Below are positions 9,378-17,442 of a stretch of DNA of 64,000 bases, piece by piece. The first letter of the stretch is position 1; each line of letters opens with the position of its first letter. Origin of the DNA: Actinomadura pelletieri DSM 43383 (lineage in GTDB: Bacteria > Actinomycetota > Actinomycetes > Streptosporangiales > Streptosporangiaceae). A program made the position numbers and the translations under genes. The notes beneath the pieces were generated by a model. The model saw only the letters and a program-made list of their open reading frames with translations. It searched no databases and was not told the DNA's origin. The DNA is taken from assembly GCF_003634705.1 (NCBI RefSeq), contig NZ_RBWU01000002.1, positions 1,302,001-1,366,000 of the forward strand, given 5' to 3'.

Positions 9378-9386
9378 TTATCCACA
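9378..9386 (+). promoter_or_regulatory. Consensus DnaA-box TTATCCACA upstream of ssb
   Basis: A perfect TTATCCACA nonamer lies 78 nt before the ATG of the single-strand-binding protein gene. One box does not make an origin, and no cluster of further boxes is visible nearby. The position suits a DnaA-responsive promoter for the SSB paralogue, or chance occurrence. Confidence 0.4.
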
Positions 9387-9463
9387 TTCTCGCCTTGGTG
9401 CCCGCCGGTGGCTCCCCGCCCGGCATCGTTGGACTCGTCACAGCGAGACAACGGAGGGTAACG

Positions 9464-9928
9464 ATGAACGAGGCGCACATCACCGTCACCGGCTGGGTCG
9501 CCGCCGAACCCCGCTACGCCGTCACGACCAACGGAACCCCGTTCCTGTCCCTGCGGGTCGGCTGCACGCCTCGCCGCTACGACCGGCAGACCGGCCAGTG
9601 GCAGGACGTCGAGACCCTGTTCCTGACCGTCAACTGCTGGCGGCACCTGGCCGACAACGTCAACGCGTCCGAGTTCCAGCGCGGCACCCCGGTTCTCGTG
9701 ACCGGCCGCCTGCGCATCCGGCAGTACGAGCGTGACGGCCAGTGGCGGTTCTCCGCCGAGATCGAGGCCACCACACTCGGCCCCGACCTCGTCCGTGGCA
9801 CCGTCGACTTCCGCCCCGTCCAGCGCGGGGGCCCCCTCAGCGACGAGGACCGCCAACTGGCCCGCGACACCGCCGACGAATGGGCCCTCGCCGCCCCCAC
9901 AGAGCAGGAAGAACCCAAAGCCGCCTGA
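9464..9928 (+). CDS. Single-stranded DNA-binding protein (SSB paralogue)
   Basis: 154-aa OB-fold protein of the SSB family. The N-terminal domain (about 1-115) contains ITVTGWVAAEPRYAV, the aromatic DNA-binding strand around TLFLTVNCWRHLADNV, and a GRLRIRQYERDGQWR beta-hairpin. The tail is short and acidic (TEQEEPKAA) but lacks the DDDIPF-type C-terminal tip used by the main SSB to recruit partners. This suggests the secondary SSB (SsbB-type, chromosome segregation or competence-like role), not the essential replicative copy. The start at ATG 9464 is fixed by GGAGGG at 9453-9458. It stands alone, with a DnaA-box upstream. Confidence 0.85.
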   Translation: MNEAHITVTGWVAAEPRYAVTTNGTPFLSLRVGCTPRRYDRQTGQWQDVETLFLTVNCWRHLADNVNASEFQRGTPVLVTGRLRIRQYERDGQWRFSAEIEATTLGPDLVRGTVDFRPVQRGGPLSDEDRQLARDTADEWALAAPTEQEEPKAA

Positions 9929-10212
9929 CACACCCACCACGACCCGGGGGTGCGTGCGTGGGCGGGTGACGGAGTCGCCGTCGCGGGGCGGCTTCGCCTC
10001 TGGTGGAGTTGTGCGGCCTGGTCAGATCCAGGAAACGCCGCGCATGCTGCCATCCCCCTCAGGACGTGCCTGGGCCGCGCATCTGCGGGGCCCGATGCGT
10101 GGTGACGCAGCCGGTCACGCGCATGTGCCTTCCCGAAGGTACCTGTTTCACGCTCCTTCCGCACACCTTGCAACTATCGTGTTACACAACGTGATGCGCG
10201 TAAGGGGGAAGG

Positions 10213-11502
10213 ATGACGGCAGTGCAGTCGTCCGCCGAGGACCGTGGTGGGGAGCTGGCTCGCAGGCCCAGGCCCCGAGCGCGACTGGGGCGTCCGTCCC
10301 TGCTCGTGATCTATGTGCCGGCGATCGTGGCCGTCCATCTGGGGTTGACCGTCGTGGGGCTGCTCACGACGACGCCGCGGGCCGACGATGTGACCGCGTT
10401 CGTGGCCCTGCTGGTGTGCGGGGCGGTGTGCATCGAGGCCACCCGGCGGCTCGGGATGCCGGCGGGCGTGGCACGAGATCTGCTGTCCGCGTGGTGGTTG
10501 CCGGTCGCGCTGCTGCTTCCCCCGGTATACGCCCTGCTGATACCGGTGCCGATCCAGGCGCTGCTCCAGTTCCGCGTCCGCCGGACCATGATCTACCGCC
10601 GCGTGCTCGTCGCGGGCGCGTACGGCATCGCCGGAGCGTGCGCGTCCATCGTCTTCCACCTGGTGGTGCCCGAACCCCTGGAGGGCGCGCCGCAATGGGT
10701 CGTCGACGCGTATCCGGGCATTCCGGCGGCCGTCGGGTGCGCCACGCTGTTCACCGTCGTGAACACGGCGATCGTCGCGGTGGCGGCGCACGCGGCCAAC
10801 CCCGAGAGCCGCTGGCGGGACGTCCTGTGGAACCGGGAGAGCCTCCTGCTGGACGTCGTGGAGCTGTGCGTCGGCAGCCTCGTGGCGATCACGAGCGCGC
10901 TGTCACTGGGCCTGCTGGCGTTGGCGCTCCCACCGGTGGTCCTTCTGCAGCGCAGCCTGATGCACCAGCAACTCCAGGCCGCCGCGCGGACGGACGCCAA
11001 GACCGGGCTGCTGAACGCGACGGCCTGGCAACGGGAGGCCGACACCGAACTGTCCCGGGCCCAGCGCACCAACGGCGCGGTCGCGCTCCTGCTGATCGAC
11101 ATCGACCACTTCAAGCGGGTCAACGACACACACGGCCATCTCATGGGCGACCAGGTGCTCGTCGGAGTGGCGAGCACACTCGGCCACCAGTTGCGCGACT
11201 ACGACGTGGTGGGACGGTTCGGCGGCGAGGAGTTCGTGGTCCTCCTCCCCGGCGCCGACACCGTCGAGGCCTGCCGCGTGGCCGAACGGCTCCGCGGCCG
11301 GGTACGCCGCCTCGCCGTCCCCGCGGAGGAGGGAACGGTGACGGTCACGGTGTCCGTCGGCGTCGCGTTGTTCCGCACCCACGGCGATGACCTCCTGGAA
11401 CTCCTCACCGCCGCCGATCTGGCCCTCTACCGCGCCAAGTCGTCCGGCCGCGACCGCGTCTGCCTACCGGCCCTGGACGGCCCCGCCACCCCCACCCCCT
11501 GA
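10213..11502 (+). CDS. Membrane-bound diguanylate cyclase (GGDEF)
   Basis: 429-aa protein with an N-terminal membrane-sensor region of about six helices between residues 30 and 250, followed by a GGDEF domain (about 258-418). The active-site motif is GGEEF (337-341), and the inhibitory I-site RxxD is present as RDYD (328-331), five residues upstream. It should therefore make c-di-GMP from GTP and be product-inhibited. No EAL or recognisable sensory domain is present. ATG 10213 is preceded by a purine-rich ribosome site (GGGGGAAGG). In actinomycetes c-di-GMP controls BldD and the onset of development. It lies alone, 59 nt before ettA. Confidence 0.9.
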   Translation: MTAVQSSAEDRGGELARRPRPRARLGRPSLLVIYVPAIVAVHLGLTVVGLLTTTPRADDVTAFVALLVCGAVCIEATRRLGMPAGVARDLLSAWWLPVALLLPPVYALLIPVPIQALLQFRVRRTMIYRRVLVAGAYGIAGACASIVFHLVVPEPLEGAPQWVVDAYPGIPAAVGCATLFTVVNTAIVAVAAHAANPESRWRDVLWNRESLLLDVVELCVGSLVAITSALSLGLLALALPPVVLLQRSLMHQQLQAAARTDAKTGLLNATAWQREADTELSRAQRTNGAVALLLIDIDHFKRVNDTHGHLMGDQVLVGVASTLGHQLRDYDVVGRFGGEEFVVLLPGADTVEACRVAERLRGRVRRLAVPAEEGTVTVTVSVGVALFRTHGDDLLELLTAADLALYRAKSSGRDRVCLPALDGPATPTP

Positions 11503-11549
11503 ACCCGTTCCACCGCCGAGCATTGCCCAGAACACGCCTCGGGACCCTC

Positions 11550-11555
11550 TAGGCT
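11550..11555 (+). promoter_or_regulatory. -10 element TAGGCT of a leaderless ettA promoter
   Basis: TAGGCT lies six bases before the ettA ATG (11562), and no Shine-Dalgarno sequence is present. The transcript should start at or next to the A of ATG. A clear -35 is not seen at normal spacing (TTGCCC at 11523 is 21 nt away). Confidence 0.5.
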
Positions 11556-11561
11556 TGAAAT

Positions 11562-13226
11562 ATGGCCGAGTACATCTACACGATGCAGCGTGTGCGCAAG
11601 GCACATGGCGACAAGGTCGTCCTGGACGACGTCACCCTGCACTTCCTTCCGGGCGCGAAGATCGGTGTCCTGGGACCGAACGGCACCGGTAAGTCGACGC
11701 TGCTGCGCATGATGGCCGGTCTGGAGCAGCCGTCCAACGGCGACGCGCGTCTCATGCCCGGGTTCACCGTCGGGATGTTGCAGCAGGAACCGCCGCTGAA
11801 CGAGGAGAAGACCGTCCTCGGGAACGTGGAGGAGGGCGTCGCCGAGACCAAGGCGATGCTCGACCGGTTCAACGAGATCGCCGAGAAGATGGCGACGGAC
11901 TACTCCGACGAGCTGATGGAGGAGATGGGCAAACTCCAGGAACAGCTCGACCACCGCAACGCCTGGGACCTCGACAGCCAGCTCGAACAGGCGATGGACG
12001 CGCTCCGCTGCCCGCCGGGCGACGCCGAGGTGGCGAAGCTGTCGGGTGGTGAGCGGCGCCGCGTGGCGCTGTGCAAGCTCCTGCTCGAAGCACCCGACCT
12101 GCTGCTGCTGGACGAGCCCACCAACCACCTCGACGCGGAGAGCGTCCAGTGGCTGGAGCAGTTCCTCGCCAAGTACGAGGGAACCGTCCTGGCCGTCACC
12201 CACGACCGGTACTTCCTCGACAACGTCGCCACGTGGATCCTGGAGCTCGACCGGGGCCGCTGCTTCCCGTACGAGGGGAACTACTCGACGTACCTGGAGA
12301 AGAAGGCCGACCGGCTGAAGGTCGAGGGCAACAAGGACGCCAAGCGCAAGAAGCGCCTCCAGGACGAACTGGAGTGGGTGCGGTCGAACCCGAAGGCGCG
12401 GCAGACGAAGAGCAAGGCCCGTCTGGAGCGGTACGAGGAGATGGCCGCCGAGGCCGCCAAGACCCGCAAGCTGGACTTCGAAGAGATCCAGATCCCGCCG
12501 GGCCCGCGCCTGGGCAACACGGTCATCGTCGCGGACAAGCTGACAAAGGGCTTCGGCGACCGGATCCTGATGGACGACCTGTCGTTCAACCTGCCGCCCA
12601 ACGGCATCGTCGGCGTCATCGGCCCGAACGGCGTCGGCAAGACCACCCTCTTCCGCATGATCGTGGGCGAGGAGCAGCCGGACGCCGGCGAACTCCGGCT
12701 CGGCGAGACCGTCCAGGTCTCCTATGTCGACCAGGGCCGCGGCGGCATCGACCCGCAGCAGACGGTGTGGCAGGTCGTCTCCGACGGCCTTGATCACATC
12801 AAGGTCGGCCAGGTGGAGATGCCGTCCCGCGCCTACGTCGCCGCCTTCGGCTTCAAGGGCCCGGACCAGCAGAAACCGGCGGGCGTCCTGTCCGGCGGCG
12901 AGCGCAACCGGCTGAACCTGGCATTGACCCTCAAACTGGGCGGCAACGTCCTCCTGCTGGACGAGCCGACCAACGACCTCGACACCGAGACCCTCTCCAG
13001 CTTGGAGAACGCCCTCCTGGAGTTCCCCGGCTGCGCCGTGATCACGTCCCACGACCGGTGGTTCCTCGACCGCATCGCCACGCACATCCTCGCGTGGGAA
13101 GAGGGCTCGAACTGGTTCTGGTTCGAGGGCAACTTCGCCGACTACGAAAAGAACAAGATCGAACGCCTCGGCGCCGACGCCGCCCGACCCCACCGCGTAA
13201 CCCACCGCAAACTCACCCGCGACTGA
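11562..13226 (+). CDS. ettA: Energy-dependent translational throttle protein EttA (ABC-F)
   Basis: Cytosolic ABC-F ATPase of 554 aa that binds the ribosomal E site and gates the first elongation steps according to the ATP/ADP ratio. It has two ABC domains, with Walker A sequences GPNGTGKST (about 38-46) and GPNGVGKTT, signatures LSGGERRR and LSGGERNR, and both Walker B DEPTN motifs. The linker between them carries the charged P-site tRNA-interaction motif. There is no transmembrane region. The length and the MAEYIYTMQRVRK N-terminus match the family. It appears to be translated from a leaderless mRNA. A short 42-bp direct repeat and a hairpin follow its stop. Confidence 0.95.
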   Translation: MAEYIYTMQRVRKAHGDKVVLDDVTLHFLPGAKIGVLGPNGTGKSTLLRMMAGLEQPSNGDARLMPGFTVGMLQQEPPLNEEKTVLGNVEEGVAETKAMLDRFNEIAEKMATDYSDELMEEMGKLQEQLDHRNAWDLDSQLEQAMDALRCPPGDAEVAKLSGGERRRVALCKLLLEAPDLLLLDEPTNHLDAESVQWLEQFLAKYEGTVLAVTHDRYFLDNVATWILELDRGRCFPYEGNYSTYLEKKADRLKVEGNKDAKRKKRLQDELEWVRSNPKARQTKSKARLERYEEMAAEAAKTRKLDFEEIQIPPGPRLGNTVIVADKLTKGFGDRILMDDLSFNLPPNGIVGVIGPNGVGKTTLFRMIVGEEQPDAGELRLGETVQVSYVDQGRGGIDPQQTVWQVVSDGLDHIKVGQVEMPSRAYVAAFGFKGPDQQKPAGVLSGGERNRLNLALTLKLGGNVLLLDEPTNDLDTETLSSLENALLEFPGCAVITSHDRWFLDRIATHILAWEEGSNWFWFEGNFADYEKNKIERLGADAARPHRVTHRKLTRD

Positions 13227-13230
13227 TCTT

Positions 13231-13318
13231 TTGCAGGCCCGGCCCACTGCGCTCGCCTAGCGGCTCGCTGTGTTGATTGCAGGACCGGCCCACTTCGCTC
13301 GCCTTGCGGCTCGCTGCG
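13231..13318. repeat. 42-bp direct repeat, two copies, downstream of ettA
   Basis: 13231-13272 and 13277-13318 are near-identical 42-mers (TTGCAGG, CCGGCCCACT, CGCTCGCCT, GCGGCTCGCTG blocks), differing at a few positions. A third, partial block (CTGCGCTCGCCTTCGG) follows at about 13364. Each copy contains a short GCTCGC duplication. The arrangement directly after the ettA stop suggests a replicated intergenic element; no coding role is visible. Confidence 0.7.
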
Positions 13319-13483
13319 TGACCGTTCCTGGGGCGAACGCGACATCGCTTCGCGATCCGCCCGGCTGCGCTCGCCTTCGGCGTTGCTGCGCCGGGCGGGT
13401 GACGCGTTCGCGTGCGGGCTGAGGCTGTGTCGAAACGGGCCTTACCCCCTGGCGGTCCGCCTCAGCCCCGCGGGCGGACCGCC

Positions 13484-13797
13484 GCCGGCCGTTCCATTCG
13501 GCTGGGCGGGCTGCTGCCCGGGTCGGCTGCGTCAGGGGGTGCGGGGTCAGTTGCGGTTGGTTGTCTGGTGGTCGCTTTACCGTTCCGGTTGGTCGGACGG
13601 TTGCTCGAATCGGCCGCGTCGTGTGGTGCGGGTTCAGGTGTGGCTGATTGTCGGGTGGTCCACCCCTCGTTCCGGTCGGGCGGGCTGTTGCCGGCCGTTC
13701 CGTTCGGTTGGGCGGGCTGCTGCCCGGGTTGGCCGCGTCAGGCGTTGCGGGTCGCTTGCGGTTGGTTGTCTGGTGGTCGCCTTACCCTTCCGGTTGG
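13484..13797. repeat. Imperfect ~109-bp direct repeat, two copies
   Basis: Copy 1 (13484-13592) and copy 2 (13690-13797) share the same order of blocks: GCCGGCCGTTCC, TTCGG, GGGCGGGCTGCTGCCCGGG, GCGTCAGG, TTGCGGTTGGTTGTCTGG, TGGTCGC and CCGGTTGG. Substitutions and a 1-nt length difference separate them. The 97 nt between the copies has the same skewed composition. It is probably a local duplication inside a non-coding spacer. Confidence 0.65.
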
Positions 13798-14268
13798 GTG
13801 GATCGCCGTTCGGTCGCGTGGCCCGATCGCGTTGCGTTGTGGTCTAGGGGTTTGCTCGCGACTGAGCGTCCGGCGGACCGCCGCTCTTTCCGGTTCGGCG
13901 GTTCGCCCTCCGCCTGCTCGGCGGGTGGGCTGTTGCACTGTTTCAGGTCAGCAGGGTGCCGTTCGGCTGTTGTGGTCCGGTTGGGTGGATCGCTGCCTGA
14001 TCGCACCGTGTCATGCGCTGCGGGTTCGGTTGTGACTGATCGTTTGGGGTGCTGTTCGGGTGGGTGGGCCGCTGGTTCGTCTGTTCCGGCGTGGCGTTTC
14101 GGTCCGCGTTCCGGTGTGCTGGGCTGGGCGGGGGGATTGGCGGTCCGCCGTATCGTTTTGGAGCGGTGTGGCTTCCGTTCCGGCGGGGTCGAGGGGAGTG
14201 CGCTGAGGCGGTGTATCGGCGGCCGGTAGCATCGGACGGACGGATTCCCGTACCCCCCAGGCGAGGAC

Positions 14269-14706
14269 ATGCAGCAGACAGATCTGCCCGCGACCGACTA
14301 CCGGCACGTCTACGAGTTCCATGTTCGGTTCGGTGACATCGACTCCCAGGGTCACGTGAACAACGTCAAGTTCCTCGGCTACCTGGAGGACGCGCGGCTG
14401 GAGATGTTCCACGGCGACCCGGTCCGCAAGGGGGAGCAGCCCGTCCGGGGGATGGTGATCTCCCGGCATGAGATCGACTACCGGCGGCCGTTGCTTCCGA
14501 CCGTCTACCCGATCCGGGTGGAGTCTTGGGTGACGCAGGCCCGTGCCGCCTCGTTCACGCTGGCCTACGAGGTGCGGGACGACGAGAACGTCTACGCCGA
14601 GGCCGTTTCGACGCTGGTCGCGTTCGACCCGGAGAGGAACCGGGCGCGCCGGTTCACGCCGGAGGAACGGGAGTTCATCCGGCGTTACACGGCCCCGACG
14701 GCATGA
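14269..14706 (+). CDS. Acyl-CoA thioesterase (4HBT hot-dog family)
   Basis: 145-aa single hot-dog domain protein. RFGDIDSQGHVNNVKFLGY holds the conserved Asp and the helix-capping Gly-His-Val-Asn of 4-hydroxybenzoyl-CoA-thioesterase-like enzymes; the Asp is the usual catalytic acid. ISRHEIDYRRPL and ESWVTQ follow in the expected strand order. The substrate acyl-CoA cannot be told. ATG 14269 follows GGCGAGGAC. Its stop overlaps the start of a GNAT gene (ATGA, 14703-14706), so the two are translationally coupled. The A-poor repetitive spacer lies just upstream. Confidence 0.88.
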   Translation: MQQTDLPATDYRHVYEFHVRFGDIDSQGHVNNVKFLGYLEDARLEMFHGDPVRKGEQPVRGMVISRHEIDYRRPLLPTVYPIRVESWVTQARAASFTLAYEVRDDENVYAEAVSTLVAFDPERNRARRFTPEEREFIRRYTAPTA

Positions 14707-15299
14707 CGGCGCTCGCCGGTCCGCCCTCCCCCCTGAACGATCGCCTCCAGCCGGGGGTGCGGCTCCGAGTCGTCCAGATGGCGGACGCGGAGGCGCTCGC
14801 CGCGCTGTGCGAGGCGAACCGGGAGCATCTGCGTCCTTGGGAGCCGGAGCGCGACGAGGCGTACTTCACCGTGGACGGCCAGCGCGACAACCTGCATGCT
14901 CTGGTCGGGGCGTACGCGCTGGGGGAGATGTGGCCGGGCGTCATTCTGGTGGACGGTGACGTCGCCGGACGGATCACGTTGAACAACGTTCTACGTGGGC
15001 CACTGCAAAGCTGTTTCGTCGGCTACTGGGTGGCGCGGGCGCATACCGGGCGCGGTGTCGCGACCGAGGCGGTGCGGCAGGTGTTGGACGTGGCCTTCCA
15101 CGACCTGGGGCTCCATCGGGTGGAAGCGTTCACGAGGATCGACAACCATGCGTCCCAGCGTGTTCTCGAGCGGAACGGCTTCACGGCCGTGGGAACGGCT
15201 CGGCGGCATATCCACGTTGATGGGCGCTGGCACGATGAGCGGCTCTTCGAACGTCTGGCCCCCTGGGACGACGGCATCGCCCTCGTCCCGCCCTCCTGA
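14703..15299 (+). CDS. GNAT N-acetyltransferase, RimJ/RimL type
   Basis: 198-aa acetyltransferase. The layout matches the RimJ/RimL branch: an N-terminal strand LRVVQMADAEALAAL, NREHLRPWEP, a beta-bulge FVGYWVARAHTGRGVATEAV carrying the acetyl-CoA pyrophosphate loop (TGRGVA), and RVEAFTRIDNHASQRVLERNGF. Such enzymes acetylate protein N-termini or small amines; the substrate is unknown. ATG 14703 overlaps the thioesterase stop by 4 nt, which decides the start. After its stop the same frame continues with HAYFVDAFRNHQILKVW, which looks like a stray remnant rather than part of this protein. Confidence 0.85.
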   Translation: MTALAGPPSPLNDRLQPGVRLRVVQMADAEALAALCEANREHLRPWEPERDEAYFTVDGQRDNLHALVGAYALGEMWPGVILVDGDVAGRITLNNVLRGPLQSCFVGYWVARAHTGRGVATEAVRQVLDVAFHDLGLHRVEAFTRIDNHASQRVLERNGFTAVGTARRHIHVDGRWHDERLFERLAPWDDGIALVPPS

Positions 15300-15498
15300 C
15301 GCCAGCGCCACGCCTACTTCGTCGACGCGTTCCGCAACCATCAGATCCTCAAGGTGTGGAGACGGTCATTCCGACGTAGTGGGTCGCCTGCGTGTGTCCA
15401 CGGTGTTCGTCGGTGGGTGGCTTGAGGTGGGAGTAGTAGGGATCATTCTTTCTGGGTATTACCGGAAAGAATGAGTCGCTCTCTTCAGGGAAACCTGT

Positions 15499-15720
15499 AT
15501 GTCCCCCTATCTTGCTGCGTGGATCTTCTGGATCTTGATGTTCTTCGCCATTGAGCTGCCTGCCGTGTTCAACCGGCAGGCCGGTGACACGCTGTCCGAA
15601 CTCGTCTGGAACGTGTTCGCCATTCGGGGCAAGCCCGTCGGGTGGCAGGTGCGTCGGCTGGCCCTCGTCGTGGGGCTCGGGTGGCTGGTCGCCCATTTTC
15701 TCACCGGTGGTGCCGTCTGA
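15499..15720 (+). CDS. Small hypothetical membrane protein
   Basis: 73-aa protein with two predicted helices (about 4-22 and 52-70), joined by a polar loop with RQAGDTLSELVWNVFAIRGK. Small proteins of this layout are common in actinobacterial genomes and uncharacterised. ATG 15499 has AGGGA seven bases upstream, and codon use is typical of the genome, so I think it is a real gene. It stands alone between the GNAT gene and the exported peptidase gene. Confidence 0.6.
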   Translation: MSPYLAAWIFWILMFFAIELPAVFNRQAGDTLSELVWNVFAIRGKPVGWQVRRLALVVGLGWLVAHFLTGGAV

Positions 15721-15842
15721 CCCCGCGGTGACAACCGGGCAGTCACGGATGGGTAACAAGCGCAACAGCGATCCGTTTTTCGCCCACGTCTCGCTCTAGT
15801 GTCGCGACGCGAATGTGGAGAACCCACGTGAAAGGGGCATAA

Positions 15843-17240
15843 ATGCGGCGCGTCTCACGAGGAGCGATGGCACTGCTGCTCGCCGCGGGGATGACCGGGA
15901 CCGGGGCGCTGGCGGCGCAGGCGGGCACCGTGAACGGTGACATCCTTGAGCGGCTCAAGGCGATTCCCGGTATGGAGGTGACGGAGAAGACCTCGACACT
16001 GCCCGGCTACCGCTGGTTCTGGCTCGAGTACAGGCAGCCCGTCGACCACAAGAAGCCGAAGGGGCAGTGGTTCGAGCAGCGAATCATGCTGCAGCACAAG
16101 TCCACGGACCGGCCCATGGTGCTCTACACCAGTGGCTACAACACGCCGGAAGTGATGTTCACGTCCGAGCCGACCGCGCTCGTCGACGGTAACCAGATCT
16201 CGCTCGAGTACCGCTACTTCACGCCGTCCCGTCCGGAACCGGCCGACTGGACGAAGGACACGATCTGGCAGGCCGCCACCGACGAGCACCGGCTCATCCG
16301 GGAACTAAAGAAGATCTACGGCACCAAGTGGATTTCGACGGGGGCGAGCAAGGGCGGCATGACCGCCGTCTACCACAAGCGCTTCTACCCGCATGACGTC
16401 GACGGCAGCGTCGTGTACGTGGCGCCGAACGACTTCGACAACGACGACGATCGTGCGTACGACAAGTTCTTCAAGACGGTGGGGGACGATCCCAAGTGCC
16501 GCGCCCACCTTCAGGGGCTCGCGCGCAAGTTCCTCGAACGTCGGCCCGCGATGCTCGAACGGCTCAAGGCCGCCGCGGAGAAGGGCGGCTGGACGTTCGA
16601 CATCCTGCGCACGGAGGACCGCGCGTTCGAGAACTCGGTGATGGACTACGAGTGGGCGTTCTGGCAGTACAGCCTGCAGTCCGACTGTGCGACCCTTCCG
16701 GCGTTGGACGCCTCGGACGACGAGCTGTACAAGTCGCTCGACACCATCGCCGGTCTGTCCTTCTACAGTGACCAGGGGCTCGCCCCGTACATTCCGTACT
16801 TCTACCAGGCGGGCACCCAGCTCGGCTGGCCGTCACCGAAGTTCAAGCACCTGCGTCCGCTGCTCCGGTACGAGAGCAGCTACCAGCCGCGCACCTATGT
16901 TCCGCGTGACATTCCGATGCGCTTCGACCGCGGCCACGCCATGCGCGACATCGACCGGTGGGTGCGCAAGAACGCGCGTCAGATGCTGTTCGTGTACGGC
17001 GAGAACGACCCGTGGGGCTCCAAGCCGTTCCGGCTGAGCAAGGGCAGCCGTGACTCGGCCGTCTACGTCGCCCCGGGCATGAACCACAGCGCTCGCCTCA
17101 TCGACAAGCTGCCCCCCGCGGAGAAGGCCAAGTCGATCGAGTCCGTCAAGCGCTGGGCCGGTGTCGACCCCGCCGCGCCGACGCTCAAGACCGCTCCGGC
17201 CGCCGACGACCCGCTCCAGCTCCAGCGTCCGCCGCTGTAG
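15843..17240 (+). CDS. Secreted S37-family prolyl tri/tetrapeptidyl aminopeptidase
   Basis: 465-aa exported serine peptidase. A Sec-type signal peptide (basic MRRVSRG, then a hydrophobic stretch, AQA cleavage near residue 27) precedes an alpha/beta-hydrolase domain. The nucleophile elbow is TGASKGG (Ser about 169). GENDPWG near 385 supplies the acid and GMNHSA near 411 the histidine. The flanking MTAVYHKRFYPHDVDG and YVAPNDFDNDDDRAYD match the S37 (PS-10) family, which removes tri- and tetrapeptides from secreted proteins in mycelial actinomycetes. ATG 15843 has AAAGGGG upstream. A strong hairpin follows the stop, so it is monocistronic. Confidence 0.87.
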   Translation: MRRVSRGAMALLLAAGMTGTGALAAQAGTVNGDILERLKAIPGMEVTEKTSTLPGYRWFWLEYRQPVDHKKPKGQWFEQRIMLQHKSTDRPMVLYTSGYNTPEVMFTSEPTALVDGNQISLEYRYFTPSRPEPADWTKDTIWQAATDEHRLIRELKKIYGTKWISTGASKGGMTAVYHKRFYPHDVDGSVVYVAPNDFDNDDDRAYDKFFKTVGDDPKCRAHLQGLARKFLERRPAMLERLKAAAEKGGWTFDILRTEDRAFENSVMDYEWAFWQYSLQSDCATLPALDASDDELYKSLDTIAGLSFYSDQGLAPYIPYFYQAGTQLGWPSPKFKHLRPLLRYESSYQPRTYVPRDIPMRFDRGHAMRDIDRWVRKNARQMLFVYGENDPWGSKPFRLSKGSRDSAVYVAPGMNHSARLIDKLPPAEKAKSIESVKRWAGVDPAAPTLKTAPAADDPLQLQRPPL

Positions 17241-17250
17241 CAGGACCCGC

Positions 17251-17293
17251 GGTGTGCCGGCCGTGCACTGACCCCTTGCACGGCCGGCACACC
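17251..17293 (+). terminator. 17-bp perfect hairpin terminator after the S37 peptidase
   Basis: Left arm 17251-17267 and right arm 17277-17293 are perfectly complementary over 17 bp (GGTGTGCCGGCCGTGCA), with a 9-nt loop, 10 nt after the stop codon. No U-tract follows, which is the usual actinobacterial form. Confidence 0.85.
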
Positions 17294-17396
17294 GTTGTCA
17301 TGGGCGCCGACCGCTCGCCGCCGCCCGACCGCCTCCTAAGGTGCAGCTGGCACGCGGGGTGCCCTGACGACAGGCCGTTGGTCCACGCGATCGTCG

Positions 17397-17415
17397 CGTT
17401 CGGTCTGGCCGAACG
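17397..17415 (-). terminator. Hairpin downstream of the GH13 gene
   Basis: CGTTCGG-TCTGG-CCGAACG (7-bp stem, 5-nt loop) lies 28 nt beyond the stop codon of the minus-strand glucosidase gene. It is a probable terminator. Confidence 0.5.
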
Positions 17416-17442
17416 GCAACGACGAACGGAAAGCGGCCGTTG

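Larger units (their letters stand above)
13227..14268. other. 1.04 kb A-poor repetitive spacer with no supported gene
   Basis: No convincing gene lies between ettA and the thioesterase. From about 13480 to 14230 the + strand is depleted in A and rich in G/T (runs such as GGTTGGTTGTCTGGTGG), unlike the flanking coding DNA. It contains two imperfect repeat pairs (listed separately) and a 9-bp hairpin (13357-13365 with 13390-13398). Open frames here give low-complexity Arg/Gly/Trp or Pro/Arg/Ser protein with no family features. It may be a repeat-expanded spacer, a degraded gene or a non-coding RNA region. Confidence 0.6.

Noticed and set aside
13782..14270. 162-codon minus-strand open frame in the A-poor spacer
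   Set aside because: The product is low-complexity Pro/Arg/Ser with no domain, and the frame follows from the skewed base composition, not codon preference.
15300..15375. In-frame continuation after the GNAT stop reading HAYFVDAFRNHQILKVW
   Set aside because: It looks like the C-terminal remnant of a toxin-like or other small protein, but it is too short and has no start; not called as a gene.
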